Program-made: the position numbers and the translations under genes
In this document: one piece after another, positions 8,041 to 18,477 of the stretch
Layout of the letters: each line of letters opens with the position of its first letter
Numbering within the stretch: the stretch's first letter is position 1
Notes under the pieces: generated by a model
Told to the model about the DNA's origin: nothing
Databases searched by the model: none
Seen by the model: only the letters and a program-made list of their open reading frames with translations
From: Legionella sp. MW5194
GTDB lineage: Bacteria; Pseudomonadota; Gammaproteobacteria; Legionellales; Legionellaceae
Reading direction: 5' to 3'
DNA: 64,000 nt
Assembly (NCBI RefSeq): GCF_016864235.1
Contig: NZ_CP045732.1
Span: 2,418,001-2,482,000 of the forward strand

Positions 8041-9303
8041 ATGAAAAAACGCATGACCATAATGATCACTGCCCTCGTCATTGTTTTCGGAGGCATCGTT
8101 GCGTTTAATCTGTTTAAAAATTTCATGATTAAACGCTTTTTCGCTACCTATGAACCCCCTGCAGTCAGCGTGTCCTCTGTCACGGCTGTTAAACGCGAAT
8201 GGCGCCCCACTCTTCCTGCTGTCGGTAATTTTGTGGCGACCAACGGGGTGGAAGTCAACTCGGAAGCCTCAGGAAATGTGGTTAAAATCCATTTTGAATC
8301 GGGACAATACGTTTCGGAAGGCAGCAAACTTATTGATATTGATGACAGCGTCGACCAGGCAACCCTTAAATTCAACAAGGCGCAGCTGGCACTGCGGCAG
8401 CTCAGTTACCAACGTCAGGTGGATTTGAATAAAAAAGGGGCCGCTCCTGTTTCCAATGTGGATGAGGCAAAGGCCAATCTCGAGCAAAGTGAAGCCGACG
8501 TTGAAAAAACCGAGGCGCAAATCCGGCAGAAACACATCACCGCCCCCTTTGCCGGTAAACTCGGTATCCGCCAGGTTAATCTCGGCCAATACATCACACC
8601 AGGACAGACCTCGATCGTCACCTTGCAATCCCTGGATCCCCTTTATCTGCAATTCTATCTGCCTGAGCAATACTATAAACGGTTGCACATCAATCAGGGC
8701 ATTGAGTTTAATGTGGAAGAATTCGAAGGACTGGCTTTCCAGGCCAAGATCACGGCCATCAACGCCAAAGTCGACCCCAACACCCACAATGTGCTGGTTC
8801 AGGCGACCTTGCCCAATTGCCCTTCCGAAGCATTAAGCGATTTGAAAAAGACCACGTTGGTAAAAACGTCAAAGGATATCGATACCGGGAAAACCATTGT
8901 CACCTGCAGCACAAAGGACAATTTAAAAAACCACATTTCGCATTTTGTCTTCATCCCCGGGATGTTCGCTTCCATCGCGGTTGAGCAACCGGCGATCTCA
9001 GAGGTGATTGTTCTCCCCTCCACTGCCATTTCTTACAGTCTGTATGGTCATTCTGTTTACCTCATTGAGAAAGGCACCAAAGGGGAAAAGGATGAAAACG
9101 GCAAAGATAAACTCTATGTCAAGCGAGTGTTTGTCAATACAGGAGAACAATCCGGTAATTTCACTGTCATTAATTCCGGCGTCAAGGAAGGTGATATTGT
9201 CGTCAGTTCCGGTGAGCTTAAACTGCAGAACGGGACGCGCGTGGTGATTAATAACAGCGTCAAGCTCAATGCCGTCAGCAATCCTGACACCATGGGACAA
9301 TAA
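8041..9303 (+). CDS. RND efflux periplasmic adaptor (membrane fusion protein)
   Basis: This 420-residue HlyD/AcrA-type adaptor links the inner-membrane pump encoded next to it to an outer-membrane channel. It has an N-terminal membrane anchor (about 5-28), a lipoyl half-motif (EASGNVVKIHFESGQYV, 75-91), a coiled-coil hairpin (about 105-162), the second lipoyl half (ITAPFAGKLGIRQVNLGQYI, 166-185) and a beta-barrel domain. Between LPN and FIPGMF (about 260-303) there is an extra segment of some 44 residues with cysteines at 260 and 289 that most family members lack. AGGGGA lies seven bases before the ATG. No TolC-type channel gene is adjacent; the one at 35149 is a possible partner. Confidence 0.93.
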   Translation: MKKRMTIMITALVIVFGGIVAFNLFKNFMIKRFFATYEPPAVSVSSVTAVKREWRPTLPAVGNFVATNGVEVNSEASGNVVKIHFESGQYVSEGSKLIDIDDSVDQATLKFNKAQLALRQLSYQRQVDLNKKGAAPVSNVDEAKANLEQSEADVEKTEAQIRQKHITAPFAGKLGIRQVNLGQYITPGQTSIVTLQSLDPLYLQFYLPEQYYKRLHINQGIEFNVEEFEGLAFQAKITAINAKVDPNTHNVLVQATLPNCPSEALSDLKKTTLVKTSKDIDTGKTIVTCSTKDNLKNHISHFVFIPGMFASIAVEQPAISEVIVLPSTAISYSLYGHSVYLIEKGTKGEKDENGKDKLYVKRVFVNTGEQSGNFTVINSGVKEGDIVVSSGELKLQNGTRVVINNSVKLNAVSNPDTMGQ

Positions 9304-9313
9304 TACTGGTTTT

Positions 9314-9344
9314 GTGTGAAGCGGCCTTCGTGCGGGCTTCACAC
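9314..9344 (+). promoter_or_regulatory. Hairpin between adaptor and pump genes
   Basis: A perfect nine-base stem GTGTGAAGC/GCTTCACAC with a 13-base loop sits in the 67-base gap between the two RND genes. No T tract follows it. It could be a partial terminator or an RNA-stability element that sets the ratio of adaptor to pump; that role is inferred. Confidence 0.45.
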
Positions 9345-9370
9345 GCATTGCAATCGTCAGCAGGTATATT

Positions 9371-12300
9371 ATGAAATTTACTGATATTTTCATTAAGCGG
9401 CCCGTTTTGGCCACTGTCGTCAGTCTGTTAATTTTCCTCTTTGGTCTTAATTCCATAATGACCATGCAAATCCGGCAGTATCCTAAAATGGACAATACGG
9501 TGATTACCATCACCACGGCCTACCCCGGCGCGGATGCCAACCTGATTGCAGGATTTATCACCACCCCGCTTGAAGCCGCGGTGGCCAGTGCGGAAGGGAT
9601 TGACTACATGACGTCGTCCAGTACGCAAAGTGTCAGTACCATTACCCTGACCATCAAACTCAATTTTGATCCGCAGGTCGCTTTTACCGATGTGATGAGC
9701 AAGGTTCAGCAAACATTAAACCAGTTGCCCCCGGAATCACAACAACCCGTGATTGTCAAAAGCTCAGACACTTCCACACCGTTGATGTACATCAGCCTCG
9801 ACAGTACGGCCATGACACCGCAGCAGATCACCGACTACGCTGTGCGTGTCGTGCAGCCCCAGCTTGAAACCGTGGACGGCGTGGCCAAGGCCGAACTGTT
9901 GGGCGGGGCAACTTATTCCATGCGCATATTTCTAGATCCCATCAAAATGGCGGCATTGAAAATCACCCCGGCCGATGTGTCTGCCGTGCTGGCCCGTAAC
10001 AACTTCTTAACAGCAGCAGGCAGCACCAAGAGTGAATACGTAGCCATCAACATGACAGCGAAAACGGATTTGAATAATGCCGAGGAATTCAGCCGCCTGA
10101 TTGTTCGCAGCAACAACAATTCCATTATCCGCCTGCGCGACATTGGCAAGGTCATTTTAGGCTCCCAGGATTACAACACCACAGTCACCTTTAACGGAAA
10201 AAAGGCCGTTTTTCTGGCGATCACACCCACGCCAACCGCCAACCCGCTGACCGTGATCACCGACGTCAGAAAACTGTTTCCTTCAGTCCAGCGCGAATTC
10301 CCACCTTCCCTGACCGGCACCATTGTGTATGATGCCACCGACTTTATCCGCGCCTCCATTAATGAGGTCATTACCACCATCATTGAAGCGGCATTGATCG
10401 TTATTGTTGTCATTTTCCTTTTCCTGGGCTCTGTGCGGTCAGTCATTATTCCCGTGGTAACCATACCCTTGTCGTTGATCGGGGTCTGTACCCTGATGAT
10501 GGCGCTGGGCTATTCTATCAATCTGCTGACCCTGCTTGCTTTTGTGCTTGCCATTGGCCTGGTGGTGGATGATGCCATCGTCGTGGTGGAGAATGTGCAC
10601 CGGCATCTTGAGGAAGGCAAAACACCGTTTCAGGCAGCGCTTATCGGCGCGCGCGAAATTGCCCTGCCAGTTATCGCCATGACCATTACACTGGCGGCAG
10701 TGTATGCCCCCATTGGTTTCATGGGTGGACTCACCGGCGCCCTGTTTAAGGAATTCGCCTTTACTTTGGCGTCTGCCGTTATTATTTCGGGGATTATCGC
10801 GTTGACCTTAAGCCCCATGATGTGCTCCAAAATCCTGAGTGCAGACACCAACAGCAGCCGCTTTGTCCGATTTCTCGATGACAAATTCGCCAAGCTTAAG
10901 GATCGGTACAAACGAAGTCTCCACAGTTTGCTGAATACCCGCAGCATCATGCTTGTCTTTTCTGCCGTAGTTCTGTTGATGCTTCCTTACCTCTACAGCA
11001 CGACACCCACCGAAACAGCGCCGGAAGAGGATCAGGGCTTTTTCTTTGTCATTGCAACAGCGCCTCAGTATGCCACCATCAACTACATTGAAGCATTTAC
11101 CAATGAATTTAACAAAATTTATCGAAGTTTCCCGGAAACCGAATACTATTTTGCCATCAACGCCAGCACGCCAATGTCGGGGATGGTATTAAAGCCCTGG
11201 GATGAGCGCGAGGGAAGCCAATTTAAAATGAAAGAACCCTTGCAGAAAAAACTCGACATGGTCACAGGCCTTTCTGCTTTTGCAGTGATACCGCCGCCGC
11301 TACCGGGCGGAGGCTCAGGAACACCCATTCAATTCGTGGTCAAAACCACCAATGACTTCCAGACCCTGTTTGATGTTTCTAACCAGCTTATCGAAAAGGC
11401 CAGGCAAAGCGGGCTGTTTATTTTCCTCGACAACAGCCTTAAATTTAACCAACCGGAAGTGGAATTCCAAATTAACCGCTCCAAGGCATCCGACTTGGGC
11501 CTCGATATGCAAGCCATAGGCAGCAGCCTCACCAGCGCCTTGTCAGGCAATTATGTCAATTACTTTAACCTGCAGGGCCGAAGCTATGAAGTCATTCCGC
11601 AACTTGACCGGCGTTACCGCCTCACCCCGGAACAGCTCGGTGAAATTTATGTGCGAACCGCCAGTAACGACATGGTTCCTCTTTCCACTGTGGTGACTGC
11701 CAAAGAGGTGACGCAGCCGAATGCGGTCTCTCACTTCCAACAGCTCAATTCCGCCACCATTCAGGGAGTAATGATGCCTGGCGTAACCTTGGGACAAGGG
11801 ATTGCTTACCTTCAGCAGCAGGCCGATGAATTGTTGCCGCGTGGCTTTACTTATGACTATGGCGGCCAGTCGCGTCAGTTTATTCAGGAAGGGAATGCGC
11901 TGATTTTTGCCTTCTTCCTGGCGGTTATCGTGATTTTCCTGGTGCTTGCCGCACAATATGAAAGTTTCAGGGATCCGCTCATCGTGTTAATCAGTGTGCC
12001 CATGTCGATTTGCGGTGCCTTGATTCCTTTAAATCTGGGAGCCGCTTCCATCAATATTTACACGCAGGTGGGGTTAATTACTTTAATTGGCTTAATCAGT
12101 AAACACGGCATTCTTATTGTGGACTTTGCCAATCAGTTGCAACGCGAAAAAGGGCTAGACCGACGAGCCGCGGTGGAGGAAGCCGCCTCCATTCGCCTTC
12201 GCCCCATTCTGATGACGACGGCTGCCATGGTGTTTGGGGTCTTTCCTCTCCTTATCGCTACCGGTGCCGGGGCTGTCAGCCGCTTTGATATCGGTTTGGT

Positions 12301-12448
12301 GATTTCAGCCGGTCTGCTCGTGGGGACCTGCTTTACCTTGTTCGTGGTACCAACAATGTACACCTACATTGCCGCGGACCATCGGCATGACCGGGACAAT
12401 CAATTGGCTGAAGCAGACGAAGAAGAACAGGCATCCAGACCGCATTAG
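9371..12448 (+). CDS. RND (HAE1-type) multidrug efflux pump, inner-membrane subunit
   Basis: A 1025-residue proton-driven pump of the AcrB/MexF family. It begins MKFTDIFIKRPVLATVVSLLI and has the expected plan: TM1, a large periplasmic porter loop (about 30-335), TM2-6 with the relay region GLVVDDAIVVVENVHRHLE (aspartates near 403), a second porter/funnel loop, and TM8-12 with LIGLISKHGILIVDFANQL (lysine of the relay near 920). RPILMTTAAMVFG near the end is also typical. Length is normal. Drug range cannot be read from the sequence. A hairpin follows at 12461. Confidence 0.95.
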   Translation: MKFTDIFIKRPVLATVVSLLIFLFGLNSIMTMQIRQYPKMDNTVITITTAYPGADANLIAGFITTPLEAAVASAEGIDYMTSSSTQSVSTITLTIKLNFDPQVAFTDVMSKVQQTLNQLPPESQQPVIVKSSDTSTPLMYISLDSTAMTPQQITDYAVRVVQPQLETVDGVAKAELLGGATYSMRIFLDPIKMAALKITPADVSAVLARNNFLTAAGSTKSEYVAINMTAKTDLNNAEEFSRLIVRSNNNSIIRLRDIGKVILGSQDYNTTVTFNGKKAVFLAITPTPTANPLTVITDVRKLFPSVQREFPPSLTGTIVYDATDFIRASINEVITTIIEAALIVIVVIFLFLGSVRSVIIPVVTIPLSLIGVCTLMMALGYSINLLTLLAFVLAIGLVVDDAIVVVENVHRHLEEGKTPFQAALIGAREIALPVIAMTITLAAVYAPIGFMGGLTGALFKEFAFTLASAVIISGIIALTLSPMMCSKILSADTNSSRFVRFLDDKFAKLKDRYKRSLHSLLNTRSIMLVFSAVVLLMLPYLYSTTPTETAPEEDQGFFFVIATAPQYATINYIEAFTNEFNKIYRSFPETEYYFAINASTPMSGMVLKPWDEREGSQFKMKEPLQKKLDMVTGLSAFAVIPPPLPGGGSGTPIQFVVKTTNDFQTLFDVSNQLIEKARQSGLFIFLDNSLKFNQPEVEFQINRSKASDLGLDMQAIGSSLTSALSGNYVNYFNLQGRSYEVIPQLDRRYRLTPEQLGEIYVRTASNDMVPLSTVVTAKEVTQPNAVSHFQQLNSATIQGVMMPGVTLGQGIAYLQQQADELLPRGFTYDYGGQSRQFIQEGNALIFAFFLAVIVIFLVLAAQYESFRDPLIVLISVPMSICGALIPLNLGAASINIYTQVGLITLIGLISKHGILIVDFANQLQREKGLDRRAAVEEAASIRLRPILMTTAAMVFGVFPLLIATGAGAVSRFDIGLVISAGLLVGTCFTLFVVPTMYTYIAADHRHDRDNQLAEADEEEQASRPH

Positions 12449-12460
12449 AAAAGGATCTCT

Positions 12461-12484
12461 TCAAGGCGGCCCATGCCGCCTTGA
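12461..12484. terminator. Bidirectional hairpin between convergent genes
   Basis: A perfect ten-base stem TCAAGGCGGC/GCCGCCTTGA with a four-base CCAT loop separates the RND pump stop from the stop of the minus-strand fusion gene at 12487. Neither side has a long T run. The stem strength and position suggest shared termination. Confidence 0.65.
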
Positions 12485-12486
12485 AA

Positions 12487-14718
12487 TCAAAGCAGACTGG
12501 CTAAAGCCTTATCCAGGGCATCCACTAGCATATCCGCTTGTGCACAGCCAAACACCAACGGCGGTTTTATTTTTAATACATTGTGGTGAGGGCCGTCACG
12601 GCTTAATAACACGCCAAGATCTTTCATTCGGTTGACAAGTATTCCCGTGAATTCCCCGTCAGGTTCAACACCGCCGTTTTTTGTCAGTTCCACACCTAAA
12701 AACAGACCCAGGCCGCGCACATCGGCAATGCAATTATACCGCTTTTTAAGACCCAGCAATTGTTGTTTTAAGTACTGACCGGTTGACCAGGCCTTCACCT
12801 GCAGGGCTTCCTCCTCAAGCACATCAAGCACCGAAAGGCCAATGGCGCAAGAGACTGGATTACCGCCGAAGGTACTGAAATACTCCATGCCATTATTGAA
12901 CGAGGCGGCAATCGCCCGCGTGGTGACCACCGCGCCCAGGGGATGACCATTGCCCAGGGGTTTTCCCATGGTCACAATATCCGGTACCACCCCCTGTGTT
13001 TCAAATCCCCAGACATGGGAACCAACCCGCCCCAACCCCACCTGAATCTCATCGGCGATGCACACGCCGCCTGTGGAGCGTATGGCTGTGTAAATCGAGT
13101 CGAGATAGCCGGGCGGCAACTCAATCTGTCCGCCGCAACTGAGCAGAGATTCGGCAATGAATACCGTGGGTTCTGCCGGCAGAGAAAACAGAGGATTCAT
13201 GGGACCGCGCAAGGGATCGGGCATGGGGAGAACAGTGACCCAATCCGGTTTTCCCCCTCCTCCTCTCTGCTTGAATTTATAGGGACTGATGTTGATTAAC
13301 GTGGTGGTATTGCCGTGATAAGCCTGATCAATCACCCAGGTTTTTTGGCTTCGGGTATGGGTATAGGCCAGCCGTAATGCCAGTTCATTGGCTTCACTCC
13401 CGGATGAGACAAAAAAGCAAACGTCAAGCGGCAAGGGCAAGGTGGCCAGCAGGCGTTGCGCGTAATCCAGCAGATACCGATGCAAGTAGCGGGTATTGGT
13501 ATTCAATAACGCCATTTGCTGCTGGCCCGCCCGCACCACGCGGGGATGGCAATGGCCCACATGGCATACGTTATTAACACAATCGAGGTAGGGCCGCCCC
13601 GTCTCATCATAAAGGTAAGCCCCTTCACCGCGAACAATTTCCAGGGGTGGGCGATAAGACAGACCGACATTGTCGGCGATGACTTTTTTGCGAAGCAATA
13701 ACAACGCTTCTTTATCGGATAAGTGCTTGTCGATAAAACCGCACGCCTGTCTGAAACACAGCAAAGCCCATTGAGGATCGATGCTCCGCCACTGTTTTAA
13801 CAGGTGCCAGGCGGGTTGTTCTGAAACAGTCAGGTAAGTGTTGTCCGGGTGTTCCTTTTTGCGCAAAGCCGAATTCACCACACTGACACAAAGCCTCATG
13901 GCCACGAGAGAATAAAGAACGTCCATTTCCCGCTCTTCCAAAGGAAAGACGCGGTGATAGCTACGAATCATTTCCATGGCCGCCGCCAACGCATCGGCTC
14001 GATGCATCAGCGTGTAAGCCAGGGCAATCGCCAATTCGCAGACAGTGGCCGTTTGCAGTAAATCACCAAAATCAATAAAACCGATCTGACGAGGTTGAAC
14101 AACGATGTTGTAATCGTTCAAATCGCCATGAATGATACTCTGACGTAAATCAGGTAACAGCGGCGCCGTATGCCGCTTAAACTCGGCCAGACAATCCAGG
14201 ACAAGGCGCCGGTCATCCGGATGGTCAATGGCCTGCACGTCGCTTTCAATCCATTCAGCCTGCCTTAAATCCCATTTCAATCGCCGGACGGCGGCCGCAT
14301 GCCTGAACCCCGCAAGTGCCTGGGTCAAATGCCCGGCCGCACGCCCCAACTGATGCAAAAGCGCCGTCGAACAGGGTGTATTTGCCAACAGCTGGCCTTG
14401 AACAAACGTAAACAGCCGAAGGTGGCAAAGTTCGCCCTGGGACGAAAACACACGGCCTGTCTCTTCACCTTCTGCCAAAGGCACGAGTTGCGGAAACCCA
14501 AAGGGCCGTGGACAACGCTGCAAGCACGCCAACGCGCTGTTCTGCAATGCGATGACCGCTTCCTGGTCCTTTGCTCTCGATATTTTTAAAAGGTACTCGT
14601 CCCCTGCATCGGTCTTGATATGAAAATTACAATCACTCTCACCGGGCAACGGGGTGGCGACGGCATGCAGGCGGTAGTACTCGAGGAGCAGCAGTTGAGC
14701 ATCAGAGGGAGTAAACAT
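12487..14718 (-). CDS. APH-type kinase fused to class-III aminotransferase-fold PLP enzyme
   Basis: A 743-residue two-domain protein starting at 14718, where AGGAAAAGC precedes ATG (a longer frame to 14772 lacks this). Residues about 1-330 are an aminoglycoside/choline-kinase fold with the catalytic loop HGDLNDYN (197-204) and metal motif IDFGD (215-219). Residues about 345-743 are a class-III PLP enzyme with SSGSEAN (438-444), DEIQVGLGR (556-564) and the PLP lysine in TMGKPLGNG (K586). The second half resembles ethanolamine-phosphate and phosphohydroxylysine phospho-lyases. The likely job is to phosphorylate an amino alcohol or hydroxy amino acid and then eliminate phosphate and ammonia. Related bacterial fusions often carry an extra peptidase domain between the two; none is seen here. 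Substrate unknown. Confidence 0.85.
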   Translation of the reverse strand: MFTPSDAQLLLLEYYRLHAVATPLPGESDCNFHIKTDAGDEYLLKISRAKDQEAVIALQNSALACLQRCPRPFGFPQLVPLAEGEETGRVFSSQGELCHLRLFTFVQGQLLANTPCSTALLHQLGRAAGHLTQALAGFRHAAAVRRLKWDLRQAEWIESDVQAIDHPDDRRLVLDCLAEFKRHTAPLLPDLRQSIIHGDLNDYNIVVQPRQIGFIDFGDLLQTATVCELAIALAYTLMHRADALAAAMEMIRSYHRVFPLEEREMDVLYSLVAMRLCVSVVNSALRKKEHPDNTYLTVSEQPAWHLLKQWRSIDPQWALLCFRQACGFIDKHLSDKEALLLLRKKVIADNVGLSYRPPLEIVRGEGAYLYDETGRPYLDCVNNVCHVGHCHPRVVRAGQQQMALLNTNTRYLHRYLLDYAQRLLATLPLPLDVCFFVSSGSEANELALRLAYTHTRSQKTWVIDQAYHGNTTTLINISPYKFKQRGGGGKPDWVTVLPMPDPLRGPMNPLFSLPAEPTVFIAESLLSCGGQIELPPGYLDSIYTAIRSTGGVCIADEIQVGLGRVGSHVWGFETQGVVPDIVTMGKPLGNGHPLGAVVTTRAIAASFNNGMEYFSTFGGNPVSCAIGLSVLDVLEEEALQVKAWSTGQYLKQQLLGLKKRYNCIADVRGLGLFLGVELTKNGGVEPDGEFTGILVNRMKDLGVLLSRDGPHHNVLKIKPPLVFGCAQADMLVDALDKALASLL

Positions 14719-14845
14719 GCTTTTCCTTTTTATCCTTAAAAGGCGTTTACGATACCACTGCCTTCTCAGCATGGGTAGCCTTAAGTCTTCATTTCCCGAT
14801 GGACTATGTTAAAATCCATGATTTTATCAGTAACAGGCAAAAGCA

Positions 14846-17620
14846 ATGGATAAGACGTATTCCCCCCAGGCGATCGAGCAGGCTTGCTATGAGAAATGGG
14901 AAAGCCACCATTATTTCAAACCCCAGGGAGACGGGAAGAGTTATTGCATCATGTTGCCTCCGCCCAATGTTACCGGCAGTTTGCACATGGGCCATGGCTT
15001 TCAACACACGTTGATGGATACCCTGACCCGCTATCAACGCATGCGGGGAGCAAAAACCCTGTGGCAACCGGGGACGGATCACGCTGGCATTTCCACCCAG
15101 TTGGTGGTAGAGCGGCAATTGGAAAGCCAGGGGCTTTCCCGCAAAGACATGACCCGGGAGCAATTCCTTGAAAAAGTCTGGCAATGGAAAGAAGAATCCG
15201 GCAGCCAGATTACCCGGCAAATGCGCCGCATCGGCTCCTCCGTGGATTGGACACGCGAACGTTTTACTATGGACGAAGGCTTGTCTGCCGCTGTGCAAAA
15301 AGTATTTATTCAATTGCATGACGAAGGATTGATTTATCGCGGCACCCGCTTGGTCAACTGGGATCCCAAACTGGGCACTGCCGTGTCGGATCTTGAAGTG
15401 CTTTCTGAAGAGGAAGATGGCTTTTTGTGGCATATCCGCTACCCTGTAGTCAACTCCAACGAATCCTTAGTCGTTGCCACAACCCGCCCGGAAACCCTGT
15501 TGGGAGATGCCGCCGTGGCTGTTCATCCTGACGATGAACGCTACCGTCACCTAATCGGTCAATCCGTGCATTTACCCCTGTGCGGTCGAGACATTCCTGT
15601 TATCGCCGACGACTACGTGGAAAAGGACTTTGGCAGCGGCTGTGTAAAAATCACCCCTGCTCATGATTTTAACGATCATGAAGTCGGCAAACGCCATGAT
15701 CTGCCCTTAATTAACATTTTCACCCGCAAAGCGACCATTAATAAAAATGCACCGATCGCTTATCAGGGCATGGACCGTTTTGTCGCCCGCGAACAAATCA
15801 TCAAGGACTTGCAGGAAGCGGGTTTATTAGTAAAAACAGAACCGCATAAACTCAAGGTTCCGCGCGGTGAGAAATCAGGCGTCATTATTGAACCCCTGCT
15901 AACCGATCAATGGTATGTCAAAACCAAACCCCTGGCTGAGCCCGCCATCGAAGTGGTGAAACGCGGTGAAATCCGTTTTGTGCCTGAGGCTTGGAATAAA
16001 ACCTACTTCCAGTGGATGGAGAACATCGAAGACTGGTGCATCAGCCGCCAGCTTTGGTGGGGGCACCGTATTCCAGCCTGGTACGACAGCCATGGCCATG
16101 TGTATGTGGGTTACAGTGAGAATGATGTTCGTTTTAAATACAAAATCGATGAATCCATGCCCTTGAAACAGGATGAAGACGTCCTGGATACCTGGTTTTC
16201 ATCCGCCCTTTGGCCTTTTTCAACCCTAGGCTGGCCGGAGCGCACGACCGAGTTTGAACAATTTTACCCCACCTCGGTCTTAGTCACCGGATTTGACATC
16301 ATTTTCTTCTGGGTAGCCCGCATGATCATGATGGGCTTAAAGTTCACCGGCAAAGTTCCCTTTAAGGATGTCATCATCACCGGTTTAATTCGCGACAGCG
16401 AAGGCAAGAAAATGTCCAAATCCAAGGGTAATGTTCTCGATCCAATCGATATCATCGACGGCATCGATTTGGAAAGCCTGGTTGCCAAGCGCACGTCCAA
16501 CATGATGCTCCCGTCCCTGCGCGATAAAATCGCCAGGGCGACCCGTAAGGAATTCCCGGAGGGCATAAGCGCCTACGGCACTGATGCGCTGCGCTTCACC
16601 TTCTGTTCACTGGCTTCTACGGGACGTAATGTGCGTTTTGATATGGGTCGCGTGGAAGGGTATCGTAATTTCTGCAATAAACTATGGAATGCCGCGCGCT
16701 ACGTGCTGCTTAATACGGATGAAGATCAGATTGATCTCGGTGACGGCGCGTTTCAATACAGCCCGGCCGACTTATGGATTTTGTCCCGCCTGCAACGCAC
16801 CATTGCAGAGACGAATCACTATTATGAAACCTTCCGTTTCGATTTGCTGGCCAATACCCTGTATGAATTTGTCTGGCACGAATACTGCGATTGGTATCTG
16901 GAATTATCCAAGCCCGTGCTCTATGCAGAACAGGCTTTGGCAGCCATGAAACGCGGCACCCGCCGTACCTTGATTCATGTTCTGGATCAGATCCTTCGAT
17001 TGCTGCATCCCATCATGCCTTTTATTACTGAAGAAATATGGCAGCGCACCAGCAAATTAATCAGTCAAAACGGTGAAAATGGCGAAAGCCTGATGCTGAG
17101 CGCATACCCGCAGGTGGTAGAAAGCTACATCAACGACGAACTGGAAGCAGAACTGGACTGGCTTAAAGAAGTCATCCAATCGATTCGGACCATTCGCAGC
17201 GAAATGGCGATTTCACCGGCTAAATTAATTTCACTGCATTTAAAAAATGCGGATGAACAGGTCAAGGGCCGAATTGAAAAATACACCTCCATTCTTCTTT
17301 CTTTAGGTAAACTGACGAACATTCATTTTTTAAGTGACAAGGAACCGGTTCCTGCGTCTGCCTCCGCAGTCGTCGGTAACCTGGAATTGCTAATCCCCAT
17401 GGCCGGGTTGATTGATAAAAACGCGGAATTGTCGCGCCTGCAAAAAGAAATCACCAAGCTGGACAAGGACATTCATCTTGCTGAGAGCAAGCTTAATAAT
17501 CCCAATTTTGCAGACAAGGCACCAGCTGACATCATTGCCAAGGAAAAGGAAAAGCTCAGTCAGGCAAAAATGGCGAAAGACAAGCTGCTCGCTCATCAAA
17601 AGACAATAGAAACCTTATAG
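14846..17620 (+). CDS. valS: Valyl-tRNA synthetase
   Basis: ValS charges tRNA-Val. The 924-residue class-I synthetase has the HIGH-type motif [12 protein letters not shown] (HMGH at 47-50), a CP1 editing insertion (about 190-340, [10 protein letters not shown]), the KMSKS loop at 522-526, an anticodon-binding helical domain and a C-terminal coiled coil (about 855-924, rich in Lys and Glu) that binds the tRNA elbow. An insertion after KMSKS ([18 protein letters not shown]) is normal for bacterial ValS. A TAAAAT hexamer about 40 bases upstream may be its -10 box. A long hairpin follows the stop. Confidence 0.97.
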   Translation: MDKTYSPQAIEQACYEKWESHHYFKPQGDGKSYCIMLPPPNVTGSLHMGHGFQHTLMDTLTRYQRMRGAKTLWQPGTDHAGISTQLVVERQLESQGLSRKDMTREQFLEKVWQWKEESGSQITRQMRRIGSSVDWTRERFTMDEGLSAAVQKVFIQLHDEGLIYRGTRLVNWDPKLGTAVSDLEVLSEEEDGFLWHIRYPVVNSNESLVVATTRPETLLGDAAVAVHPDDERYRHLIGQSVHLPLCGRDIPVIADDYVEKDFGSGCVKITPAHDFNDHEVGKRHDLPLINIFTRKATINKNAPIAYQGMDRFVAREQIIKDLQEAGLLVKTEPHKLKVPRGEKSGVIIEPLLTDQWYVKTKPLAEPAIEVVKRGEIRFVPEAWNKTYFQWMENIEDWCISRQLWWGHRIPAWYDSHGHVYVGYSENDVRFKYKIDESMPLKQDEDVLDTWFSSALWPFSTLGWPERTTEFEQFYPTSVLVTGFDIIFFWVARMIMMGLKFTGKVPFKDVIITGLIRDSEGKKMSKSKGNVLDPIDIIDGIDLESLVAKRTSNMMLPSLRDKIARATRKEFPEGISAYGTDALRFTFCSLASTGRNVRFDMGRVEGYRNFCNKLWNAARYVLLNTDEDQIDLGDGAFQYSPADLWILSRLQRTIAETNHYYETFRFDLLANTLYEFVWHEYCDWYLELSKPVLYAEQALAAMKRGTRRTLIHVLDQILRLLHPIMPFITEEIWQRTSKLISQNGENGESLMLSAYPQVVESYINDELEAELDWLKEVIQSIRTIRSEMAISPAKLISLHLKNADEQVKGRIEKYTSILLSLGKLTNIHFLSDKEPVPASASAVVGNLELLIPMAGLIDKNAELSRLQKEITKLDKDIHLAESKLNNPNFADKAPADIIAKEKEKLSQAKMAKDKLLAHQKTIETL

Positions 17621-17632
17621 TGGATTCTTTCA

Positions 17633-17671
17633 GGTTCACGCCTTGAGACATACCTCTGCAAGGCGTGAACC
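17633..17671. terminator. Strong bidirectional hairpin after valS
   Basis: A perfect 13-base stem GGTTCACGCCTTG/CAAGGCGTGAACC with a 13-base loop fills the gap between the valS stop and the stop of the minus-strand gene at 17672. There is no T tract, but the length of the stem and its place between two convergent genes support a terminator. Confidence 0.7.
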
Positions 17672-18154
17672 CTAAAACCGTACAAAGGTAATTCGCCCAC
17701 CGCCTTCAAGATAGGCACGTTTGATTTGATTAAGATCATCGGAATGGAGCTGGCTTCGCAATTCACTTAAGAGATCTTCTCTGGTGATGTGCATGCGCTG
17801 CAATTCTTTTTCACACAATTCGCCCTGCTCAATTAATAAGCGCGGTCTTCCCTTAAAGAAGCGTTCCAGGTTAGTGGAGTAACAAGTCACCACGGCAATG
17901 AGACGATGTAACAAAATGAGGGTGAATAACGCGGTCAATGTTGATATTAACGCCGGGGAACCATTAATGCCCCGGCTGATAATCCCTCCCAGGATAATGA
18001 TTAGCAGATAATCAAACGTGGTGCGCAGGCTATATCGCCTGTTACCATAACGGATAATGAGAATGCCCGATAGGAATAAAATAATGGTTCGGCCTATCAC
18101 ATAAATAAACGCAGGATTGGTATTGAGGTTATCCATCAGCTGTGCAACTGTCAT
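17672..18154 (-). CDS. YetF-type (DUF421) membrane protein
   Basis: A 160-residue inner-membrane protein of the DUF421/YetF family. Three hydrophobic segments lie at about 15-35, 45-62 and 66-90, followed by a cytosolic domain with the family motif RPRLLIEQGELCEKELQRMHITREDLLSELR (about 103-133) and DLNQIKRAYLEGGG near the end. Family function is poorly known; B. subtilis members are linked to spore germinant or sulfur-stress phenotypes and membrane association. A strong ribosome-binding site (AAGGA and AAGG) precedes the ATG. It diverges from the host-attachment-family gene across a 320-base spacer. Confidence 0.82.
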   Translation of the reverse strand: MTVAQLMDNLNTNPAFIYVIGRTIILFLSGILIIRYGNRRYSLRTTFDYLLIIILGGIISRGINGSPALISTLTALFTLILLHRLIAVVTCYSTNLERFFKGRPRLLIEQGELCEKELQRMHITREDLLSELRSQLHSDDLNQIKRAYLEGGGRITFVRF

Positions 18155-18277
18155 CCTTAATTCCTTTTAACGAAAAATCATCTTATTTTATAGTGAGTAT
18201 TGAGCGTAATAAAAGCGAAAAGTTAGCTCATTTCACCGTGTCTTAACCCGTTTTTGACAAAAGTATTTGTACTTTTT

Positions 18278-18307
18278 TTGGACAAAATTAATCCCATAGG
18301 CTATACT
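18278..18307 (+). promoter_or_regulatory. Sigma-70-type promoter for candidate small RNA
   Basis: TTGGAC at 18278-18283 and TATACT at 18302-18307 are separated by 18 bases. Start of transcription is expected around 18314. The match is good at -35 (four of six) and -10 (five of six). Confidence 0.6.
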
Positions 18308-18313
18308 TAAACT

Positions 18314-18383
18314 GAGGAATACGCGAGACTTCGTGTCTTGGCGAGACTCAACAAAAGCCACTCCGTGTGGCTTTTGTCTTATT
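18314..18383 (+). ncRNA. Candidate small RNA or attenuated leader
   Basis: A predicted transcript of about 70 bases runs from the promoter at 18278-18307 to a terminator-like hairpin at 18351-18377. Its first half can fold as AGAC/GTCT around a TTCGT loop, with a repeated GAGAC element (GCGAGACTT and GCGAGACTC). It is either a free small RNA or the terminated leader of the downstream host-attachment-family gene. No known RNA family was recognised. Evidence is promoter, fold and terminator only. Confidence 0.45.
18351..18383 (+). terminator. Intrinsic-terminator-like hairpin
   Basis: An 11-base perfect stem ACAAAAGCCAC/GTGGCTTTTGT with a TCCGT loop, followed by CTTATT. The T tract is short but the right arm adds four T. 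It lies 95 bases before the ATG of the next gene. Confidence 0.6.
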
Positions 18384-18477
18384 AACAAAGGCTATTTATT
18401 CAAGCGCTTACCTGAAAGGTTGCTGTTATTTCACTAAAAATCTTAAAAGAAATAACAGAAAAAAACAGGAGATAATC

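Larger units (their letters stand above)
18155..18477. other. Divergent spacer with promoter and candidate small RNA
   Basis: This 323-base spacer between the divergent YetF-type and host-attachment-type genes has no protein gene I can support. It is AT-rich and holds a good sigma-70-like promoter at 18278-18307, a structured transcript of about 70 bases, and an intrinsic-terminator-like hairpin (each listed separately). From 18384 to 18477 it is AT-rich leader with a ribosome-binding site. Confidence 0.6.
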
